Below, one piece after another: positions 34,373-43,984 of a stretch of DNA of 64,000 bases. The DNA is from Diphasiastrum complanatum. Its lineage: Eukaryota; Streptophyta; Lycopodiopsida; Lycopodiales; Lycopodiaceae. The stretch is from assembly GCA_029204225.1 (NCBI GenBank), contig CM055093.1, forward strand, positions 30,207,777-30,271,776, in the 5' to 3' direction. Under the pieces are notes generated by a model, which did not search any database, was not told where the DNA came from, and saw only the letters and a list, made by a program, of their open reading frames with translations. A program made the position numbers and the translations under genes. Numbering within the stretch: the first letter of the stretch is position 1; the number at the start of each line of letters is the position of its first letter.

Positions 34373-35044
34373 TGTAAAAATTACAGCAAATAAGGATCCT
34401 AAAACACTTGAAATGATGAGGAAAACAATAGATTATGATTTCATAAGATTAGCACTAGTTGAACCATCAAAATCCATCAAAAACATATGCTTGAACCTCA
34501 CTAAATGGCCCAAATCCTTGAAGAAGGCTTCACACGTGTGAAAGTACGGCCTCCCACAGTCTGAGTACTGTACACCAGACCTACATTCAATCCTATAATC
34601 ATTAGTAATCACAAGTACTCAAACAATTATGAACATAGAGAGCAATTGCACCATTATGAGAGAAAAAACATGAAATTGCTTGATTGATTTTGGTGAGATA
34701 TCATCACCTATATATACATGATCCATCACGGTTTTGGGCAGGTATGAGTAGCCCTAAACCTATCCCTAATGCTAATTTTGGTGGATCTTTCATCCCTACC
34801 AAGTTAGGGTTGGAATCTTGGAGATCCCTCAACAATGCAAAAATTACCAAAAATAGCTCCTATTTTTTCTCCCTTGTATCTAAGCATAATTTGGACTCAT
34901 TCCAAAGGTTCTAACACTTAGGTCTACTTGAGAACATCCTTATGAATGGAATCCTATGCTATTTGGCACGTGTGACAAGCCACATCATGACCACACAAGT
35001 CATATGACCAAAACTAGTCAAGCTAGAATTGTGAATTTTTAACA
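34373..35044 (-). repeat. Nested copia 5' LTR (672 bp)
   Basis: Same length as the left LTR with one visible difference; TATA-like TATATATA on the minus strand at about 34708-34716. Confidence 0.95.
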
Positions 35045-35049
35045 ACAGG

Positions 35050-37822
35050 TGATGGAAGTGCGAGGTGGTGCCAGTTGAAAGCCATTGGGGGATAGCAGAC
35101 TTGCATTGGACGAGCTGTGTGTGGGACACGCAAAGGATGAAAAATGAGTCGATAATCACACTTTGGTTGCTCTTGGCGAGTGGTGAGTGTGATGATTTTG
35201 CGGTTTTGCAGTCGGTAAGTCAATTTTGATCAAGTCATTGTAGATGTTGAGCAGTGTATCAGGTTTGTCATCGAGGAGATACACCTCAACTGCTAGTTTG
35301 GATAAGTCAAGTCAATTTGCCATATCAGTATTGCATTAGGGATGCAGATTTTAGTGATGAAAGGGTATAGATCATTTGGTTTGGGCCATGGAAGATCTCA
35401 CAGGTTCACTTGGAGGGATATTGGCATGCACAATCATGTGAGAAACTTGATGGTGGCTTTGGAGTTCACATCTCAGTGTATTCTCAAGGAGTGGTTTGGA
35501 ACCATGATTAGGGATGGCATTGGAATACCTGGTAGGGATAGCACTGCAGGATGACATGGGATGATCATCAGGGGGCAGTTATTTCATATTGGACTTGAGT
35601 CATTGGCATGGACATGACTTACAGGGGGATTCATGATAGAATCAGGAAGCTGCAAATGCAAATGGGCAAAGCGTGAAGCTTTGAGAGCTAGCTCTAGCTT
35701 GGAGAGCTGATGGAGATCGCACGGGTTGTGATCGAAGGGCAAGCACCATGATGGGTGTTTTGCTAACGATCTACTAGAGGGGACACTGATGGCGAGGACT
35801 TCATGGTGTGCCCATTTGGGAGTACAGGATGGCATTACAGCAGGGGGCTAGTTTTGGATATTGGTATCGATGGGGAGGCATCTACCATCATGGGCGTGGA
35901 TAAGCTACCTATAGCTTTCATGCAATTGGTTATATTTGCAGGAGTCTAGGCTTGGCACAGGTGTTGGAATTTCCATGGTGCAGATTCTCAGGTGGTGAGA
36001 TCAGGGATAAGCCTAGAGGGAGTCACTCAGAGCCATATACCTCAGTACGATCAGGGAGACAGTAGTCTCGGGATCCCGTGAGCGGCGACTCAGGGATATG
36101 CTTGTGTTGGCATGGTGTCGGGTGGCACATAACCAGGGAGAGCGAGCAGATGCTAGGATCTAGGTGGAGCAGGTGATGCTTTGGATTTTGGCTTGTCTAG
36201 CAAGATGGTGACCAGGATCGGAGACATCAGGTGAGCATCGTATGTGGATGACGAGTCCATTTGGGTGGCACTCAGGGAGATGCTACAGTTGCTCAGGTAT
36301 GATATGTCGTTTGATGTATGGATGATGTTCTTCAGCTGGTGCATCATGTGATGACCTAGGAATGGGTCATGCCTACTTGGAGGTAGGTGACATGGAGTGT
36401 ACCTGGGGTGGTACATATCTTGAGGGCATGGAGTGCATTACGGAGTGATGTGGATCCAGCATGCCCGTGGTTGTGAGCTAACATGGATGGAGATGGTTGC
36501 TCAGGGAGTGATAGTTGATACTTTGGCGAGTGATCATGTGAGCTGCATGGCTATATGCACAGTGGTCTCCAAGTTGGCATCACATGTTGTGCCTATCCAT
36601 CATTATTTGGTAAGCAGGATGCAGCTTTTGGTTAGATCCAGTTGGAGTCTAGTTGCACTACAGGTGGATAGATTCTTGGGGAGCTATCAGCGGGTAATGG
36701 ATACTTGGTGATCAGATGATACAGGGTACAGGGTTCTAGAGCTATCCTACATGATATGCTATGGATCGTGGGTGAGTTATTCATCACGATAGTGGATCTA
36801 GTTTGCATTTGCTTTGGCTTGGACGCTATGATGGATACAGTGTTGGTGAGATAGGCTCCTTGGTGGGAGGCCTATAGACTGGTCAAATCAGAGTTGGCAA
36901 CATCCAGCATGGAAAGTTGAACCTACATGGGATGTAGGACAAGCAGATCATCATCAATATCTCTGGGAGGTGGGCAAGCTACTCAGGCATAGCCTATGGT
37001 TTGTGTACATTCATTCATTGAGTCCTTGGTAGACTCTTGTGCTTAGTGCATGGGGAATGGATGGGGACCAGCTTTTGGGACTTATTGGACAGTTGGATAT
37101 GCTTGGACGTGAGGGCATCTTGGTTATAGGTGTGGGCCATGGTTGGAGACCTGATTTGGAGACCAGTGGTGTAGCAGTAGATCTACAGGTGGCACAGATG
37201 TTGGTACGACAGGATACCACAGGGACAGGCCCTGGTCATGTATTTGACACTTTATCATTCGTGTTGGTTTGCATGAGTGTGTGTGGGCTTGCATGTTGTC
37301 TTGTCACGGGAGTCTATATCTGAGTCGTAGTTGTATGTGGTTGTGCATTTGCTACGTCAGAAGCAAAGTAGTCATTTTATGCTCATTGACTTGTCATTGT
37401 CTACTAGCTGTCTATCTAGTGAGGGTATAGTCTTATGGTGGCAGTAAGATTTCCTCAGGTTGAGCCTCAGTCGCTCATGTATGTCAGCTTTACAGGTTTG
37501 TGCTTGTAAGTGTATGATAGGATGTCAGCCTAGCTAGATGGAGGATGTAAGTCTCATGGTGGCAATGGGATTTCCTCAGTTTGAGCCATGTCGCTCATGT
37601 GGTCCACTTGTATTCAAGTCGGATTGGGGACGAGTTAGTTGGTCGAGAGTGTGGTAGACTCTATGATATGAGCATTGTGTTTGCATGATACTTTGTGGTC
37701 AAACCTGGTGGTTTGTCAGTGTGCTTGAGTGTGAGTCAAGTACATGGTAGCAGGTGACACTCCAGACATTGCTACAAATTATTGTTTTTCACTCTTATCA
37801 CATTTGAGCTTAAGGGAGAGAG
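35050..37822 (+). other. LARD internal domain, right part
   Basis: Non-coding, with a strong excess of G and T over C and A on the plus strand and many short TGG, GGGA and CAGG words. The longest frame is 94 codons (37039-37323) with no motif. Ends in the purine tract AAGGGAGAG before the 3' LTR. Confidence 0.7.
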
Positions 37823-38299
37823 AGTTAGAAATCAGAGTTAATCTGATATACATTTTATGTAAGCTCTAAACGTGATGATGCCAAATTATTGTATAGTTTA
37901 TTTGGCTTGCTATATATGGTTGTGATCGAGACATGACCCATTAGGATATATTGATCGGGCACTGATTCCGTAGACGATTACTTGGGTTAGCCGGGTAGCC
38001 ACACGTAGGAAGAAATTAACCTGTGCAGTGATTTTGAGTTCATTATGCTATACTCAGGGGCATGTCCTGGGTTTGTCAGTATATGTGGCCATATTGGGCC
38101 TAACTCTAGTTTGGCAGGTGGTAGGCCAGTTTAGTGACACATATTGAGGCATGCAGTTTGGGGCTTTGCTATATGTACAATGTTTCTTCATAATAGACTT
38201 AACTTTTGTTGTGCCATCTTTGAGAGCTTGTGAAGAGTGGCTATGGTGATTGTGTGATGTGATCTGCATAATGCACTAGATCCTAACATAATTTCAACT
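37823..38299 (+). repeat. LARD 3' LTR (477 bp)
   Basis: Preceded by the polypurine tract at 37813-37822 and followed by the second GTTTC target copy at 38300. Confidence 0.88.
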
Positions 38300-38600
38300 G
38301 TTTCACTTACATTCATTATGATAATCTGCTGGCAAATCTAGGATAAATTGCCAAAGTGCCAATTTTGAATCAAATAATAGAACTTTGTTTCACAAATCCA
38401 TGAATTCTTGGAGACATGAGGCTAAATTCCTGGACCTCATTCTACAGCTTATGAATCTTTGGTAATAGTTTGAATCAATTTCAATCACAAATAATTTTTT
38501 GAACACTTCCCCCCCCCCCCCCCCCCCCCGTGCATCCAAAAGCATTTGACTTTCTATTCTTGCACCAAAAGTTGTCAATCACCATGCACTAGCTCCATAG
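38300..38600 (-). pseudogene. Ty3/gypsy element D: gag, proximal part
   Basis: Minus-strand reading gives FKKLFVIEIDSNYYQRFISC, FMDLWNKVLLFDSKLALWQF and LPADYHNEC, matching the gag at 14882-14637. The sequence stops at the target duplication and resumes at 27498 with no residue lost, apart from the duplicated GTTTC. A stop is present at the edge and the gag is expanded by a poly-C tract. Confidence 0.8.
38509..38529. repeat. 21-base poly-C inside gypsy gag
   Basis: C21 on the plus strand (Gly codons on the gag strand), placed between an LLDA block and EVFKKLF. The related gag at 14.9 kb has no such tract. Confidence 0.95.
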
Positions 38601-39224
38601 GTCCAATTAGAGCATATGGGCCCTCACAAGGTTATAAATTACATTACTGGCCTGGCCTAGAATGATGTGGCATAACTAATAATCTACACTAGAGTACTGT
38701 ATATTAATGTCAAAGACTATTCTGAACCCTTCATGTAGGACATGGACGTAACATGACTATAGCTTAATTGTGTTGATTACATGCTTAGAGAAATAATGCA
38801 AAATACTAATAGAAAACATTTGTGGACTAGTTATTTTGGCATGATGATCTTCGTAAAGGCCTCAAGATTTTCCAAGCTACATCAAAAAGAAAGAAGCCTC
38901 AAATTCAATTATCTCCTTCAAGCATGCAAAGGATGGTGTATTTAGAAGAAAACTCTTCAAGACACTGGAAATAGTTCTTCGTCCAAGATGTCTTATCTTT
39001 GTTGTGGTAAGCATGTAAAACATTAAAGTTCAATCTGAAGAAGAATGTAAAAGACTTTTCAATTACCAACTTAGGCCAATGTGCTATTTTCAAAGATATG
39101 CAAATGACAACTTAGAGGCCAATATTGCAACTGTTGACTTATGCCAATGTGATATTGTTCACCTTACAAGAGTTTGTGCACATGGCTATGTAAAATGCCA
39201 AAATAGGCCAATATGTGAGGCCAA
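38601..39224. other. No gene seen
   Basis: Stop-rich; the repeated phrase AGGCCAA...TGTG at 39069-39230 (about four loose copies) suggests local tandem duplication. Confidence 0.4.
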
Positions 39225-39229
39225 CTTAG

Positions 39230-39707
39230 TGTGAAAGTACTGTACTTTAGGACCATAAATGGATCTACAAAAGATCCACAAGAGTGATTGGATGCTTGCT
39301 TAGTAATCTATCAAAAAACTATTCATCAAAAAGTTGATCTAGATTGGCAATTTGACAAACAACAAGCATCAACATTCAAAAACATTGATCAACATTGAAA
39401 TCCGAGCCCACACGTGTGTACTACAGGCTGTAGTACGGCTTTCAAGCTGAGAAACAAGTAGAAATTGATTTGGTTGCATTTGGATCACAAAAACTCAATG
39501 TACATAGTGGAGTAGCTTGAGATTGCCAATGAGCTCTACCAAAATGACATGACCAACCCTATGGACTTGACCTAACCTACATTAAGAGTGAATTGCCACG
39601 TGGCATCTTGGCCTCACATGTGTGGAATCCACTTATTTACAAAATCTACATTATACTACATGGTTTTTGATCAAGCTAGATTTGCCAATTTTTGGCAATT
39701 CTTCACA
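39230..39707 (-). mobile_element. Solo copia-type LTR with target duplication
   Basis: A 478-bp segment with ends TGTGAAAGTAC and CTTCACA (TG...CA), flanked on both sides by CTTAG (39225-39229 and 39708-39712). It carries a CACACGTGTG motif followed by GTACGGC, and an ATCAAGCTAGA block close to its right end, in the same order as in the nested copia LTR, so it probably belongs to a related family on the minus strand. There is no internal region, consistent with LTR-LTR recombination. Confidence 0.85.
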
Positions 39708-39740
39708 CTTAGGAAGATAATATTGTGCAAAATTTAGTCT

Positions 39741-39858
39741 CAAGTTACCTCCTCAAAACGTAGCCTAATGTGCAAGTTACATCTATAATCGTGACAATAT
39801 GAGGTCATAGTTAGAGATGTAACTTGCATAAAAGGTTAGGGTTTGAGGAGGAAACTTA
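39741..39858. repeat. Imperfect hairpin (foldback), about 44-bp arms
   Basis: AAGTTACCTCCTCAAA...GCAAGTTACATCT at 39742-39784 pairs with GAGATGTAACTTGCAT...GAGGAGGAAACTTA at 39813-39858 with a few mismatches and a loop of about 28 bp. It lies 13 bp before a TATA-like CATATAAATAGGG (39871-39883). Confidence 0.85.
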
Positions 39859-39870
39859 CCCTCCATACTT

Positions 39871-39883
39871 CATATAAATAGGG
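39871..39883 (+). promoter_or_regulatory. TATA-box-like sequence after the foldback
   Basis: CATATAAATAGGG is a good plant TATA box. What it would drive is unclear; the sequence downstream has no gene and looks like an LTR promoter. Confidence 0.45.
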
Positions 39884-40379
39884 CTGGACGCATTCATTTC
39901 TATTATTGAAATAAAAAGAGTATTATTTTTATTACTCTTTTCATTTGTTGTACTGTGGGGGGATAGTAGGAGATGAAGAGCTAATGCATCTTGAGCTACT
40001 ATTGTGATATTTCTTATGTAGTGTGGACACATAAATAAGTTTATTTCATATGAATAAAGATAAATGAATCAAAACTGATTGATGAAAAATCAGCAGGCAG
40101 GTTATAAATATCATTTAGAAAAATCTGAAATTCAAGCTTTCTTGGATCATACAAATGGCTCTTAAAGGAAGAAGTTGGACAAAAAGGTGGAAAATAAAAA
40201 AATAAGTGAATAAATAAATAAAACTCCAAATCTAGGAATAGAAAACCACTTTATATCTAGGTATTAGAGTGAATTTGATATCAAGTAATGCGCATGATAT
40301 AATTTTATTTATTTATACCAAAAAACTATGTCTTTTTTAATAAACCATAGTTTTTATCGAGGATAAGCTAATGGTCCAT
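39884..40379. other. No gene seen
   Basis: AT-rich, stop-rich; possibly LTR R/U5-like sequence following the TATA motif. No boundaries could be fixed. Confidence 0.3.
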
Positions 40380-40790
40380 GAGGTTCAAAACATCCCTCGA
40401 TAGGAGCTACCATTTTGTTCATTCTTTATGCATGATTGTTTATGCTCCAAGGAAAGAATTGATGGAGTTGTGCTCCATACCTTTCTATTTAGCATTGATA
40501 GATAAGTTATTTGAGAAACATACCACTTTGGATAGCTTAATTTCAACTTGATTGTCTTCTTGAGGCTCCTTGCCACTAAGAGATAATAACTCTTTATTAC
40601 GAGTTTGATTTTTTGTTGTAGGTTTTGCAGATACCAAGGCAATCCTAACCATAGTTAAGAAGTGAGAGGGATTTGGCACCCTGCATGTGTAAGTCCAACC
40701 CGATGATCACATAGATAATTGATTCGTTAGAAGTTAATAAAAGGACTTTAGGCCTTTTTGCGAGACTTTTAATGTCATAGGGCATGATAG
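40380..40790 (-). pseudogene. Possible gypsy gag/protease scrap
   Basis: Overlapping minus-strand frames (40642-40385 and 40679-40485) are Lys/Glu/Asn-rich with no diagnostic motif. I infer a retroelement origin only from the context and the many small frames; it could equally be non-coding. Confidence 0.2.
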
Positions 40791-41125
40791 TTAAGTTAGT
40801 AAATACAAAGGGTTCCCACCAATTTTCAAATTGGTTCCCTCCAATTTTTTAATGGGTTCCCTCCACTTTTTGAATCTCAAATACTTGGATAGAAATTGGC
40901 CAATAGGATTTGAGGCCAAAGCCCTAAAATCCCCTATATATAGTGGTAATTTCAAATTATTGTAGACACTCTCTCTCTTCATTTCAATACAAGCAGGTTG
41001 GGCCTCTTATGGAATGGATGTGGAATGTCCTTGCTCTGCTTCTTTCCTCCTCTATCTCTCATGTTTTCTTTGTATTTGCTAATTGTTGGATTTGATGCTT
41101 GTTGGAGCTGATTATTGTTATGCTT

Positions 41126-41128
<3 letters not shown>

Positions 41129-41193
<65 letters not shown>
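41129..41193. repeat. (AG)n microsatellite, about 65 bp
   Basis: Uninterrupted AG run about 240 bp before a tRNA-Asp-type primer-binding site. Confidence 0.96.
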
Positions 41194-41195
<2 letters not shown>

Positions 41196-41423
41196 ACCTC
41201 TATCATTGTTGTATAGTGTTAATGGATGTAGTGTTAATTGCTAGTGTTAATGGATCTTAGTGTTAATGCTTAGTATTAGACATGGATCTTATGCATTTGC
41301 TTGATTATGAACTATATTATCGCTCTCATGGGAACAAATCTTTGCATGACAACTAGTCAATCATCTTCATCTCCTTGATGCTCGTGTGCTTGGATCTAGG
41401 GTTGAGGGTGGACAGGAAATACC

Positions 41424-41452
41424 CATTACAATTTTGGCATCATTGCTGGGGA
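41424..41452 (+). promoter_or_regulatory. Gypsy LTR end and tRNA-Asp-like primer-binding site
   Basis: CATTACA followed after a few bases by TGGCATCATTGCTGGGGA, a diverged match to the primer-binding site complementary to tRNA-Asp used by many plant gypsy elements. Upstream sequence is probably its 5' LTR, but the LTR start was not found and no gag follows. Confidence 0.55.
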
Positions 41453-42020
41453 GCTACGCCAATTTTTCATTTTACAGTAGGTATTTGATTGATGGATGGA
41501 TGTTAGCTTGCATTTAGGCATCTTGTTTTGGCATAATAGAGTTAAAATTGCATTTTAGGGTTAATATAGAAGAGTTTTTGCTTGATTTGTGTGGATTTTT
41601 TTGCTTGAAATCTAGTTTGATTGTTGATCAGGGTAAGCCAAACAGACCACCATTCTTAAGATCCATTTGGATTTGAAGATTTTAGAGAAATCAATAAAAA
41701 TCGCTCATTTTTGTCAATTTGGTGAAAAAAAGGGCAAAATCGTCATCAATCTTGATAACTTTATGTTCCTTTGCAACCAGCATTCATCGGCTTGCAAAAA
41801 GTACCGCCTTGATTCAACGAAGCTACAAATTGAAGGGCAAAGGTTACTTTGCATCCGATTTCTAGAAACTGAACAAAAACCACCAAAAAACCCCTAAAAA
41901 CACAAAAAAATAGAATACTAATCTCCATCTGTTCTATTGTACCTAGATTTGACCCGGATCTATCTATAGCCAAGGCGACGAAGGTTAATTCTAAAAATAA
42001 AAGGCTAAAGTGACTGTTTC
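41453..42020. other. No gene seen; likely gypsy leader
   Basis: Follows a gypsy-type primer-binding site but soon loses any recognisable coding content; frames at 41667-41897 and 41761-42039 have no motif. Confidence 0.35.
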
Positions 42021-43403
42021 TATTGGGAATTAAGCTCACAGTCTTCTCCTTGATGATATTATTTTCTATTTCAAGATTTTGCCTGCACGTTTATTGATCA
42101 CTGATCTAGGGTCAGATGCAACCTCCTTTGGTTCTATGTTTGCTCATCTGATACCTGCAGAAATCACAAAATTCAGACAATTGAACTATTCAAAGGACGA
42201 CTATGTCAGCTTCCAGCTAATCTTCATCCATGGATAAAAACTAAAGGGTATCCATTCATATTTGGATCTACATTTGAATATCAAACTATTCGGAGAACAT
42301 CGAAGACCTAGCCATCTTTGACAACTTCGACCATCAATTCACTAAACAACTCCGAAGTGTTCAAATTGTCTAATTTATCCGACATCTTTGACAACTTCGA
42401 CCATCGGGTCACTCAACTACTTCTGTCCGAAGTGTCCAACTTATCTGACATCTTCGACGAGCGACAGACTCAACTATTGCTATCCGAAGTGTCCAAAGTG
42501 CTCGAAGTATCCGAATTGCACGACTTCATCGACAACTTCAACAAGTCACTATTTTCAAACAATCTATAAAAATACATTGTCTTCGCAACAGTCTGTAGAA
42601 ATTAACTGTTTGTTGCACAGTTCACTTCTGTTTGTCGCACAATTTGCATTTTTCAGAAAAAAGACGACAATTTTCGATAGTGACTTCTTTTCACACATTT
42701 CAAAGAAGTAAACTATTTGTTAGCTTTTTGCATTTTTCCAAAATGTGACAATATAGTCTACTTCAATAAATGAACTATTTTTCATCACCTTCGCATTTTT
42801 CCGAAATGCGAAAAACGTGAAGTATGGGACAAACTCGTCCACGTCAGTGATCTCGAGTCGTCTGACCCATGTATACTTGTACATGTGTCGCTGTACTTCA
42901 AATATCTCTTAAGTACAACCAAGTACATAATTATAGTCTTATAATTATAGATTAGTTAACAATTTTTTGTAATTACAATTACGCTAGTTATAAATGCACC
43001 TCCAACTCGCATCAATCGATGATGCTCCGTGATGCAAACTAATTCATCAGAGTGAAATTTATTCAGCATCCAAGTTACACCTCCATTCTGGATGTAACAC
43101 TTTGAGTTGTTCAAGATTTCAGTGTAATATACAAGCAACACGTTCTTTCTATATGTGTCTAACATAGATATTTGTGTTGTGATCCGATTACACTTTCATA
43201 CTGCTAATTTATTGCTAGCTCAAACTTGTTCACTCACTTTGATCAGAACATAGACATTCACGACTCCTCAGTTTTTGATCAGACGATGACTGTCTTCGAC
43301 GCCTGAGGAACCAGCATTATCAGACTGCATTATCGTTCTAAAATTCTGAATTGAACTTCATAACTGAAAACTATTTCTTTAATATCTTCGGTGGGTTGTA
43401 CTC
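42021..43403 (+). mobile_element. Solitary LTR of the element A/B copia family
   Basis: Starts TATTGGGAATTAAGCTCAC and shares in order GATCACTGATCTAGGGTCAGAT, GGTTCTATGTTTGCTCATCTGATACCTGCAG and, near its right end, GATCAGACG...GCCTGAGGAACC and ATCTTCGGTGGG with the LTRs at 16824 and 20990-22316. No gag follows. No convincing target duplication was found, so it may be a solo LTR or a fragment; the right end is approximate. Confidence 0.7.
42345..42540 (+). repeat. TCCGAAGTGTCCAA tandem repeats inside the LTR
   Basis: Irregular repeats of TCCGAAGTGTCCAA, ACATCTTTGACAACTTCGACCA and CTCAACTA units keep a long frame open (42318-42569). In the related LTRs this position holds ACCGC/AAGGAACCG repeats, so the central LTR domain differs between family members. 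Confidence 0.7.
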
Positions 43404-43984
43404 ATGTTTTTTTTAGTATGAATATTTTATGATCCTGTCAATGAGAACGCATGTGTTGTGATTTTATTTTTGCATTCATAATCTTTCAAACTGTTCTTGC
43501 TTGTAGCAGCCAATAGTAACGCGGAGTCATTTTCACAAGTATTTACTTCTCTCTTCCTTCATTCCTTCTCACATCCAACAGTTTTCCTAGTTGATGATAA
43601 CCTTTTGTAAAAAGTTTAGCACATTTCTGCAAAAATATCAATTCTTTGAGAGGAATCTTTGCCATAGTCAGAGTCAGTCCAACATATTAATAAGTTGGGC
43701 GAACGTTAAGTCAGGGTCAGTTATTATATTGATCTATTTTTTTTAGGGTTCTTTTTTGCAAAAATAATAATATCACTCTTGATCCTTTGCCTAAACCTTT
43801 GCCAAGTTGACTGAGATTTTCAAATATAGTATTTCATCATTTTTGAGTTTAGTGAAGATTAGATCTATCTGGATCATCTTCCACTTTGGCTGATTCAGCC
43901 AGAAGGCTTTTGGCTTGCAGTGCAATTCACAGTAACTCTCCAAGGGATAAGTTAACACGACTTGCTAGCAAACTTGTGAGTATC
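43404..43984. other. No intact gene; 3' flank of gypsy F gag
   Basis: Stop-rich. On the minus strand it follows the gag of element F and may be its degraded continuation; no protease or RT motif seen. Confidence 0.35.

Larger units (their letters stand above)
29847..35044 (-). mobile_element. Young Ty1/copia element lacking integrase
   Basis: A 5198-bp element with two 672-bp LTRs (29847-30518 and 34373-35044) that differ at one visible site (T at 30234 versus G at 34750). Ends are TG...CA with 5-bp target duplication ACAGG. On the minus strand the 5' LTR is the right one, followed by TGGTATCAGAGCC (PBS, 34360-34372). The internal region encodes gag, zinc knuckle, protease, RT and RNase H, but the gag-pre-integrase and integrase domains are absent without breaking the frame. 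Near-identical LTRs mean recent insertion, so integration presumably used integrase from a related element. Confidence 0.95.
27499..38299 (+). mobile_element. Non-coding LTR retrotransposon (LARD type), interrupted by a copia element
   Basis: Two direct LTRs (27499-27974 and 37823-38299, 476/477 bp, about 17 differences visible) bound an internal region of about 4.65 kb once the nested copia and one target copy (29847-35049) are discounted. The left LTR is followed at once by TGGTATCAGAGC (initiator-Met PBS) and the right LTR is preceded by AAGGGAGAG (polypurine tract). The target duplication is GTTTC. The internal domain has no gag, PR, RT, IN or RNase H motif in any frame and no open frame above about 94 codons, so it must depend on another element's proteins. 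The class is that of large retrotransposon derivatives. The LTR ends are AG...CT, not TG...CA. Confidence 0.88.

Noticed and set aside
42318-42569. Leu/Ser/Asp-repeat frame that looks like a repeat protein
   Set aside because: Created by tandem repeats inside an LTR (42345-42540); flanks are LTR sequence shared with other copies and not coding.
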